Part shown: piece after piece, positions 1 to 4,038 of the stretch
Numbering within the stretch: the first letter of the stretch is position 1
How the letters are laid out: each line of letters starts with the position of its first letter
Source: Candidatus Falkowiibacteriota bacterium
Lineage (GTDB): Bacteria; Patescibacteria; ABY1; BM507; UBA12075
Direction: 5' to 3'
Assembly: GCA_030636285.1 (NCBI GenBank)
Contig: DAOVXE010000050.1
Location: 1 to 6,021 of the forward strand
Length of the DNA: 6,021 bases
The notes under the pieces: model-generated
Seen by the model: only the letters and a program-made list of their open reading frames with translations
Database searches by the model: none
Told to the model about the DNA's origin: nothing
Made by a program: the position numbers and the translations under genes

Positions 1-1
1 A

Positions 2-73
2 AAAGGAATCTTTAAATTAGAAGAACCAAAAGAGGAGGTGCAAGATGAGCCGTATTCAACAAAGCCAAATTGA
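2..73 (+). CDS. C-terminal end of an upstream protein (partial)
   Basis: The frame starting at base 2 is open from the left edge to a TGA at 71-73, giving 23 residues ending in an acidic, polar tail (LEEPKEEVQDEPYSTKPN). The other two plus-strand frames hit stops at bases 13 and 18. If real, this gene overlaps the start of the next gene by 29 bp, and that gene's ribosome binding site lies inside its Glu-Glu-Val codons, an arrangement typical of translational coupling. The composition resembles a disordered protein tail, but 23 codons are too few to identify a family. It could be chance open frame. Confidence 0.35.
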   Translation, partial: KGIFKLEEPKEEVQDEPYSTKPN

Positions 74-284
74 AGAATATGCGTGTGAAGAAGAGGCATG
101 GCTGGCATCAATGATCATTAATATAGCCATGAAACATGGGGTTAAAGCCGAGTTTGATTGTCAAAATCAAATTCTTAGTTTAAAAGGTGACAACGCTAAC
201 GCATTAGAAGCCTTTTATTATGAAACTGAAAGATCTTTTTTAAGAATACGAGCAATAAACTCTGAAAAAACCCTAAACCGATAA
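45..284 (+). CDS. Small protein of unknown function (79 aa)
   Basis: I do not recognise this protein. The ATG at 45 follows a full AGGAGG at 33-38 with 6 nt spacing, which makes the start secure. Residues 1-35 are Glu-rich and look helical (IEEYACEEEAWLASMIINIA). Residues 36-50 look like two short strands around FDCQNQILSLKG, followed by a helix with an aromatic patch (ALEAFYYETERSF). There is no signal peptide or membrane segment; it has two cysteines (13 and 39) but no zinc-binding pair. The last codons lie inside a repeat shared with the end of the next gene. It is followed after 28 bp by the zinc-ribbon gene, so the two are probably co-transcribed. A small cytoplasmic accessory or regulatory protein is possible but not shown. 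Confidence 0.7.
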   Translation: MSRIQQSQIEEYACEEEAWLASMIINIAMKHGVKAEFDCQNQILSLKGDNANALEAFYYETERSFLRIRAINSEKTLNR

Positions 285-305
285 TCAAAGTCAGGATTAG
301 GAGGT
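268..305 (+). repeat. Repeat copy 1: stop-codon hairpin overlapping the next ribosome binding site
   Basis: This is the first of two similar ~35 bp copies (second at 491-528) sharing poly-A, CCTAAAC, GATAAT, then TCAGGATTAGG. It folds as CCTAA (272-276) with TTAGG (297-301), plus an inner CCGA/TCAG stem with one C-A mismatch. It covers the last codons and TAA stop of the 79-aa gene. The 3' arm overlaps the AGGAGG (299-304) of the zinc-ribbon gene, so folding could hide that site until ribosomes leaving the first gene open it. Confidence 0.6.
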
Positions 306-312
306 GGTGTAG

Positions 313-507
313 ATGGCTTATCGATGCAAAAATTGTGGTGGTGTAATACCCCGTTCTTCCTTAGTAGAGGAAAATGGAATTAAATTTTCAAAGTGCCCTG
401 CATGCACAGCCAAGGCACGAATCACTAAAAAAGAATACATTAAACAATTTTACACTCATAAACACCGCCCTTTGCAAACAGTTTGCACAGAAAAATCCCT
501 AAACTGA
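313..507 (+). CDS. Small zinc-ribbon protein (64 aa)
   Basis: The protein has two CxxC knuckles, C5-K-N-C8-G-G and C28-P-A-C31, separated by 19 residues. This is the classic four-cysteine pattern of a zinc ribbon that would bind one Zn ion. The C-terminal half (residues 34-52) is basic and helical (KARITKKEYIKQF, then HKHR), as expected for contact with nucleic acid or a partner, though no target is shown. The ATG at 313 follows AGGAGG (299-304) by 8 nt. It ends in consecutive TGA and TAA stops (505-510). It sits 28 bp after the 79-aa gene and is followed by a terminator, so it is the last gene of a short operon. I cannot assign a named family. Zinc ribbons of this size include transcription accessory factors and ribosome-associated proteins, but that is family knowledge, not evidence here. 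Confidence 0.75.
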   Translation: MAYRCKNCGGVIPRSSLVEENGIKFSKCPACTAKARITKKEYIKQFYTHKHRPLQTVCTEKSLN

Positions 508-528
508 TAATTAAAAATCAGGATTAGG
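491..528 (+). repeat. Repeat copy 2: hairpin at the end of the zinc-ribbon gene
   Basis: This is the second copy of the repeat at 268-305. CCTAA (498-502) plus CTGAT (504-508) pair with ATCAG (517-521) plus TTAGG (524-528), giving 10 bp with a small internal loop (A opposite GA). The inner stem is fully paired here, whereas copy 1 has a C-A mismatch. It again spans the final codons and the stop. It lies directly before the terminator hairpin, so the transcript ends in two stacked stem-loops. Confidence 0.65.
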
Positions 529-529
529 T

Positions 530-568
530 GGGAGGGGAACAAATGTAGCTCCCCTCTCTATTTTTTTT
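530..568 (+). terminator. Rho-independent terminator of the small-gene operon
   Basis: GGGAGGGGA (530-538) pairs with TCCCCTCTC (550-558), 9 bp with one G-T wobble and an 11-nt loop, followed by a run of T at 561-568. The T-run is on the plus strand only, so this stops the operon of the two small genes just before the convergent glyS end at 577. It does not qualify as an intrinsic terminator for glyS. Confidence 0.92.
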
Positions 569-576
569 CAAAAACA

Positions 577-1944
577 CTATTGCAACTTCTCTGCCAGATA
601 CGCGTCCAGATCCTTGATTGCTATCCGCTCCTGCTTCATTGTATCCCTGTTCCTGACCGTCACATCCTGATTTTCCAAACTCTCAAAATCAACAGTTATA
701 CAAAACGGGGTGCCGATCTCGTCCTGGCGGCGATAGCGCTTGCCAATATTGCCGTTGTCGTCAAATTCGCACATATATTGCGTTTTTAATTTATCATATA
801 CCTGCTTAGCCTTCTCTATCAAGGCCGGCTTATTCTTAAGCAAGGGGAAAACAGCGGCCTTGATCGGAGCCACATTGTAAGGAAACTTCATAACTATTCT
901 TTCCTGGTCTTTAACTTTTTCTTGCCTATAAGCCGCGCAAATAGCTGTTAAAATCAACCGGTCAACGCCAACTGTCGGCTCCAAAACATGCGGAGTATAT
1001 CTTTTATTATTAACCGCGTCAAAATATTCCAATTTAACGCCGGAAAGCTTAGAATGCTGGGTAAGGTCAAAATCTCCGCGATGTGCCAAACCGAATAATT
1101 CACCAAAGCCGAACGGAAAATTATATTCAATATCAATGGTTTTTTTGGAATAATGAGAAAGTTTTTCTTTGGGATGTTCGTAGCGGCGCAAATCTTCCAA
1201 CTTGGCGCCAATAGACACGGCAAACTCTTCCTGCCAGTCCAGCCAGTTATCAAACAAAGGTTCCCATTTTGCTTCCGGTTTTATAAAATACTCAATCTCC
1301 ATTTGCTCAAACTCCCTTATCCTGAATATAAAATTACGGGCCACGATTTCATTGCGGAAAGCTTTGCCGATCTGCGCGATCCCAAACGGAATTTTGACTC
1401 GCATGGAATCAGTAATATTTTTAAAATCCGAAAAAATAGCCCCGGCGGTTTCCGGCCTTAAATATATCGAGCCCTCTACCGCGTTCATTTCGGTCATGAA
1501 CATCTGGCTCATATTTTTAACTTCAGTCCAGTCGCTGGCTTTGCACTCCGGGCACTTTAAGCCGGAGCGCAAAACCTTGGTCATGCCAGATAGATCACCC
1601 TCCATATCCTTTCCTGTTAATTCCATTACTACATGATCGGCCCTATATCTTTTTTTGCATTTTTTGCAATCCACCATAGCATCGTTAAAGCCCTCAATAT
1701 GGCCTGACGCTTCCCATATTTTTGAATTTAACAAAATCGGCCCGTCCATTCCCACTATATCAGCCCGCTCCTGCACAAACTTTTTCCACCACATTTTTTT
1801 AATATTATTTTTCAACTCCACGCCATAGGGTCCATAGCTATAGGAATTGGCCAAACCGCCGTATATTTCACAAGCCGGAAATATAAAGCCTCTTCTTTTA
1901 CAAAATGATACTATTTTTTGCATTTTATCATCTTCTTTTAACAT
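577..1944 (-). CDS. glyS: Glycyl-tRNA synthetase, single-chain (class II)
   Basis: Charges tRNA-Gly with glycine using ATP in the cytoplasm; this is the dimeric archaeal/eukaryal-type enzyme, not the alpha/beta glyQ-glyS tetramer. In the 455 aa: the N-terminal KRRGFIFPACEIYGG block (17-30); motif 1 around GPYGVELKNNIKK (38-50); a zinc site with C93/C96 and C131/C134 flanking an insertion; the RPETAGAI substrate loop (163-170); motif 2 with GKAFRNEI (193-200) and the RIREFEQME block (208-216); motif 3 LEPTVGVDRL (321-330); and the anticodon-binding domain from NVAPIKAAVFPL (~357) to the end. Length and order match the family (about 450-510 aa). The ATG at 1944 is used; an internal ATG at 1923 (M8), preceded by a weak AAGAAG, is a real alternative because the recognisable family sequence starts there. 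No strong Shine-Dalgarno precedes either start. The 3' end converges on the small-gene operon, and the start is divergent from the RNA locus at 2002-2286. Confidence 0.97.
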   Translation of the reverse strand: MLKEDDKMQKIVSFCKRRGFIFPACEIYGGLANSYSYGPYGVELKNNIKKMWWKKFVQERADIVGMDGPILLNSKIWEASGHIEGFNDAMVDCKKCKKRYRADHVVMELTGKDMEGDLSGMTKVLRSGLKCPECKASDWTEVKNMSQMFMTEMNAVEGSIYLRPETAGAIFSDFKNITDSMRVKIPFGIAQIGKAFRNEIVARNFIFRIREFEQMEIEYFIKPEAKWEPLFDNWLDWQEEFAVSIGAKLEDLRRYEHPKEKLSHYSKKTIDIEYNFPFGFGELFGLAHRGDFDLTQHSKLSGVKLEYFDAVNNKRYTPHVLEPTVGVDRLILTAICAAYRQEKVKDQERIVMKFPYNVAPIKAAVFPLLKNKPALIEKAKQVYDKLKTQYMCEFDDNGNIGKRYRRQDEIGTPFCITVDFESLENQDVTVRNRDTMKQERIAIKDLDAYLAEKLQ

Positions 1945-1965
1945 ATTGTTGCTTTTATTTATGTA

Positions 1966-1994
1966 ATTTTAGTCTATAAACTAATTGTGGATAA
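1966..1994 (-). promoter_or_regulatory. Possible glyS promoter
   Basis: On the minus strand, TAAAAT (1971-1966) matches 5 of 6 bases of a -10 box and lies 17 nt from TTATCC (1994-1989), a poor -35 (3 of 6). Transcription would start near 1958, leaving a leader of about 14 nt before the ATG at 1944. The region is very AT-rich, so such matches arise easily. It is offered only because glyS must be started somewhere in 1945-2035. Confidence 0.25.
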
Positions 1995-2001
1995 TTTTAA
2001 T

Positions 2002-2029
2002 TTGACATTGGTATATTTTGTGCTATACT
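2002..2029 (+). promoter_or_regulatory. Strong sigma-70 promoter P1 for the small RNA
   Basis: A perfect -35 TTGACA (2002-2007), a 16-nt spacer, and -10 TATACT (2024-2029) preceded by TGC (2021-2023), an extended -10. This is the best promoter in the window. The expected start is about 2036, seven bases after the -10. No open reading frame follows on this strand; the first thing downstream is a 75-nt RNA unit ending in a terminator. Confidence 0.85.
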
Positions 2030-2035
2030 ACTATT

Positions 2036-2110
2036 AGTTCGCAGCTCGTACCAGCTTCATACTATATGGAACCAGCAAAAACATCTTTACTTCTGTAGAG
2101 GTGTTTTTTT
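2036..2110 (+). ncRNA. Candidate antisense small RNA (~75 nt) against the adjacent tRNA-like RNA
   Basis: The unit is bounded by promoter P1 and an intrinsic terminator and has no coding capacity. Its first 13 nt from the predicted +1 (AGTTCGCAGCTCG, 2036-2048) are the perfect reverse complement of 2181-2193 in the tRNA-like RNA. That covers the entire 7-nt anticodon loop (TTCGCAG pairs CTGCGAA), four bases of the 5' anticodon-stem strand and two of the 3' strand. The middle holds a weak bulged hairpin, TTCATA/TATGGAA (2056-2071), and the 3' end is the terminator hairpin, leaving the 5' segment free to pair. I know no RNA family that matches. Alternatives: it is an untranslated leader whose terminator attenuates read-through into the tRNA-like gene, or the inverted repeat acts at the DNA level, for example as a recombination site. 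The boundaries and complementarity are direct; the antisense role is inference. Confidence 0.6.
2077..2110 (+). terminator. Terminator of the small RNA
   Basis: AAAAACATCTTT (2077-2088) pairs with AGAGGTGTTTTT (2097-2108), 12 bp with two G-T wobbles and an 8-nt loop, and the T-run continues to 2110. It separates the small RNA from the tRNA-like gene. Partial read-through would make a longer RNA holding both complementary segments. The A-run on the 5' side would also give a U-tract on the minus strand, but no minus-strand gene ends here. Confidence 0.85.
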
Positions 2111-2125
2111 GTTTCTTCAAAGTTA

Positions 2126-2134
2126 TGATATAAT
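2126..2134 (+). promoter_or_regulatory. Extended -10 promoter P2 for the tRNA-like RNA
   Basis: A perfect TATAAT (2129-2134) preceded by TGA (2126-2128), an extended -10. No good -35 lies 16-18 nt upstream, where the first terminator's T-run sits. The expected start is about 2141, the first G of GCGGTGG, leaving a 12-nt leader before the tRNA-like body. Confidence 0.65.
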
Positions 2135-2140
2135 ACTATT

Positions 2141-2241
2141 GCGGTGGTGGTCGGGGAACGAAGTGCTGTGGTCAGCACCGCGAGCTGCGAACTCGTTGGT
2201 ACCATTATGGTATGGAGTTCGATTCTCCCGTTCTCCACCGC
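2141..2241 (+). other. Leader/trailer helix enclosing the tRNA-like RNA
   Basis: GCGGTGG (2141-2147), at the predicted start of the P2 transcript, is perfectly complementary to CCACCGC (2235-2241). The last three bases of that 3' arm are also acceptor-stem positions 2235-2236 and the discriminator. The precursor can therefore either close its ends with this 7-bp helix or form the complete 8-bp acceptor stem; a compromise keeps the acceptor and a 5-bp outer helix. This could affect end processing and CCA addition. Confidence 0.5.
2153..2237 (+). tRNA. Non-canonical tRNA-like gene, 8/4 fold, long variable arm, anticodon GCG
   Basis: All arms can be drawn. Acceptor 2153-2160 with 2229-2236: 8 bp, one G-T. 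D arm 2163-2168/2173-2178: 6 bp with 4-nt loop TGGT. Anticodon arm 2180-2184/2192-2196 (outermost pair G-T) with loop CTGCGAA (2185-2191): U33 present, anticodon GCG at 2187-2189. Variable arm 2199-2204/2208-2213: 6 bp, 3-nt loop. T arm 2214-2217/2225-2228: only 4 bp, with a consensus TTCGATT loop. Discriminator A2237, then CCG, so CCA is not encoded. A standard 7/5 fold would put a T-C mismatch in the T stem and leave G at position 8. U8 and A14 are missing, as in selenocysteine tRNA, whose 6-bp D stem this also resembles. GCG would read Arg codon CGC, but bacterial tRNA-Arg lacks a long variable arm; A73 also argues against bacterial Ser or Sec identity. The amino acid, if any, is unknown. 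Its own promoter and terminator flank it. It may be a true tRNA, an allo-tRNA, or a tRNA-shaped regulatory RNA. Confidence 0.75.
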
Positions 2242-2246
2242 GCTAG

Positions 2247-2286
2247 AAACCGTCTCAATTAGCCAGCTGGCAAAGAGGCGGTTTTT
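2247..2286. terminator. Shared terminator of the tRNA-like RNA (+) and argS (-)
   Basis: AAACCGTCTC (2247-2256) pairs with GAGGCGGTTT (2275-2284), 10 bp with one T-G wobble. The 18-nt loop contains a palindrome, GCCAGCTGGC (2262-2271), that can add an inner stem. Five T at 2282-2286 serve the plus strand. On the minus strand the same hairpin ends in GGTTTCT just past the argS stop at 2291, a weaker signal. The convergent placement suggests it closes both units. Confidence 0.85.
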
Positions 2287-2290
2287 AGAA

Positions 2291-4033
2291 TTACATTTCC
2301 TCCAGCGTAACTATACCTAAAAGCCCTAGTCCGTTTTTAAGAACTGTCTGGATTGACTGGAGCAGGGCCAAGCGCGCCTCTTTTATACCTTTCTCTGCTT
2401 TGAGTATTGACACCTGATGATAATAATCATTAAACTCTTGGGCTAATTCAAATAAATACCTGGCAATACCGCTCGGGTCATAACTTTCCCCTGCCCGCTT
2501 AACTATTTCCGGATACTTTGCCGCCTGCATTAATAATCGATGCTCTGAAGTTTCTTTAAGTTTATCAAAATATCTGCTTTCTGCTTTCTGCTTTCTGCTT
2601 TCTGCTTTCTTAAATATACTATTTATTCGCGCCACCGTGTAGAGCAAGTAAGCCGCGGTATAGCCGCTGAATTCAAGAGCTTTTTTAATATCAAAAGTAA
2701 TTATCTGCTTGGCGCCAACTTTGATCATCTCAAATTTCATCGCGCTTATTGCTAATGTGATAGCTGTCGCTTTTATCTTTTCTTCACTCCAGTCCGAATG
2801 CCGTTCTTTGGTTTCCGCAACGGTTTTATCCATAAGCTTTTGCTTTAATTCCTCGTAAGAGACAATATTGCCGGTTCTGGATGACATTGCTCCGCCCGGC
2901 AGCTTAACAAATTCATAAGCCAAATGTTCAAGCTCTTCCTTGTGCCCCATAAGCTCCAAAATCTTGAATAATTGTTTAAAATAAAGCGTTTGAGCAACGT
3001 CCACTACATAAACCGATGTATCAGCCCGGTATTTTTTCTGCTTAGCCATTGCCAAAGGAATATCAGCTACCGGATAAGTGGCGGTGTTGTCAGAGCGCAA
3101 AACAACCAGAACACCCAGACCATATTCTTCCAAATCAGCGATTATTGCTCCTTGGCTTTTTTTAAAAATTCCTTTATCAACTAATTCAGGAATTAATTTT
3201 TTCCCTTCCTCAATATACTCGCTTTCATAAAAAATATGCTCAAATTCTATATCCAGCTCTTTATAAATTTGATCAAATTGCGCAATGCTCCACTCGCGCG
3301 TCTTTTGCCACTGTTTATACTCTTCTCCTTTCCCGGTTTCAATCTTTTTCATCATCCCTTCAACCATTCGCTTATTAACTTGGTTGTCTTTGCTTTCCTG
3401 CGCGCCTTTTACATATACCTGGGCCAAAAACTCACCCTTGTTCGCCGTAGCTTTAGCGGAGGAGGGCTTATTATCACCCGGCTCTTGATCTTTAAAATAT
3501 TCATTCAAAGCCCAAAGGGTTTTAGCAACATGAATGCCAAAGTCATTAATATATGAAACCGGAATGCTTTTATATCCATTGGCCGCCAGAATCCGGTTAA
3601 CAGCGTCGCCATAGCTGATATTCCTAAGATGTCCGACATGATATTCTTTGTGCGTATTAGCATTGGAATATTCCAGCATTACTTTTTTCTTTTTACCGCT
3701 TTTATTCTTCCCATATTCAATTGGCTTTTTATTAATTTCTGTTATTAATTCTTTAGCTAAAATATTGGTCTTAATTTTAAAATTCAAATACGGCCCGACC
3801 GCGTTAGTTGAGCTTACCGCGCTGATCGTAGAGCCAAAATCTGACACTAAATTTTGCGCGATCTTTGCCGGACTATCGCCCAGCTCTTTGGAAATATTAA
3901 AACAAGGCAAACTAATATCCCCCATTTCTTTATCTGGCGGATAAATCAAATCAGACACTCTGACTATTTCCTGGCCAAACGCCTGATTTATTGCGTCAAC
4001 TATTTCTTTTTTAATATTATCTAATAAATTCAT
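2291..4033 (-). CDS. argS: Arginyl-tRNA synthetase (class I)
   Basis: Charges tRNA-Arg with arginine in the cytoplasm. In the 580 aa: an N-terminal tRNA-binding (Add-1-like) region at 1-110; the HIGH motif as HVGH (132-135) in SNANTHKEYHVGHLRN; the Rossmann core through YPVADIPLAMAK (320-331); the KMSKS region as GGAMSSRTGN (380-389), with alanine where the first lysine usually is; and a DALR anticodon-binding domain from about 456 (GYTAAYLLYTVARINSIF) to the end. Length is normal (about 550-590). The ATG at 4033 lies 5 nt after the tyrS stop with no Shine-Dalgarno, so translation is probably coupled to tyrS. Two in-frame stretches look like repeat-derived inserts: SSAKATANKGE (191-201), after the HIGH half of the core, and KAESRKQKAESR (476-487), early in the DALR domain. 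Apart from these the frame is intact, so the gene should be functional. A bidirectional-type hairpin follows the stop. Confidence 0.97.
   Translation of the reverse strand: MNLLDNIKKEIVDAINQAFGQEIVRVSDLIYPPDKEMGDISLPCFNISKELGDSPAKIAQNLVSDFGSTISAVSSTNAVGPYLNFKIKTNILAKELITEINKKPIEYGKNKSGKKKKVMLEYSNANTHKEYHVGHLRNISYGDAVNRILAANGYKSIPVSYINDFGIHVAKTLWALNEYFKDQEPGDNKPSSAKATANKGEFLAQVYVKGAQESKDNQVNKRMVEGMMKKIETGKGEEYKQWQKTREWSIAQFDQIYKELDIEFEHIFYESEYIEEGKKLIPELVDKGIFKKSQGAIIADLEEYGLGVLVVLRSDNTATYPVADIPLAMAKQKKYRADTSVYVVDVAQTLYFKQLFKILELMGHKEELEHLAYEFVKLPGGAMSSRTGNIVSYEELKQKLMDKTVAETKERHSDWSEEKIKATAITLAISAMKFEMIKVGAKQIITFDIKKALEFSGYTAAYLLYTVARINSIFKKAESRKQKAESRYFDKLKETSEHRLLMQAAKYPEIVKRAGESYDPSGIARYLFELAQEFNDYYHQVSILKAEKGIKEARLALLQSIQTVLKNGLGLLGIVTLEEM
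2574..2608 (-). repeat. Five perfect tandem 7-bp units inside argS
   Basis: CTGCTTT is repeated five times on the plus strand (2574-2580 to 2602-2608), which reads AAAGCAG on the coding strand and encodes the KAESRKQ-type heptad at argS residues 476-487. Because 7 is not a multiple of 3, gain or loss of one unit would shift the argS frame, whereas a change of three units would be neutral. A degenerate relative occurs in tyrS at 4231-4258. Confidence 0.95.
3436..3463 (-). repeat. Imperfect palindrome inside argS, probably a dispersed repeat
   Basis: The segment around CGCCGTAGCTTTAGCGG (3443-3459) is an imperfect inverted repeat, more GC-rich than the surrounding argS sequence. It is read in frame as SSAKATANKG (191-200) at a variable surface position. 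From memory, very similar sequence and peptide recur as inserts in unrelated CPR genes; I could not check this. Only one copy is in the window. Confidence 0.45.
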
Positions 4034-4038
4034 TTAAA

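Noticed and set aside
268..528. Integron-type cassette with attC sites around the zinc-ribbon gene.
   Set aside because: The CCTAAAC/ATTAGG ends vaguely recall attC core sites, but each carries an extra base, the element is only about 31 nt, the inner L boxes are missing and no integrase is seen.
954..1253. Minus-strand open frame in another phase within glyS.
   Set aside because: It is entirely contained in the glyS catalytic-domain coding region in a different frame and its protein has no recognisable features.
1153..1636. Open frames opposite glyS (plus strand, 1153-1461 and 1202-1636).
   Set aside because: They lie wholly within a well-conserved gene on the other strand and lack ribosome binding sites and recognisable content. 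The same applies to plus-strand frames opposite argS, tyrS and DUF389.
2165..2184. T-box-like string (GTGGTCAGCACCGCG) suggesting a T-box riboswitch.
   Set aside because: The spacing differs from the conserved UGGN-ACCGCG core, the bases are fully explained as D arm plus anticodon stem, and no plus-strand gene follows before the convergent argS.
2036..2193. Terminal inverted repeats of a small mobile element.
   Set aside because: The 13-bp arms flank promoter and terminator signals and one arm is an integral part of the tRNA-like fold. There are no target-site duplications, so RNA-level pairing is the simpler reading, though a recombination site in the anticodon arm is not excluded.
2153..2237. 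Selenocysteine tRNA gene.
   Set aside because: The D arm, long variable arm and missing U8/A14 are Sec-like, but the anticodon is GCG rather than TCA and the discriminator is A rather than G. No selA, selB or selD gene is in the window.
2574..2608. CRISPR-like array.
   Set aside because: The units are 7 bp with no spacers and lie within the argS reading frame.
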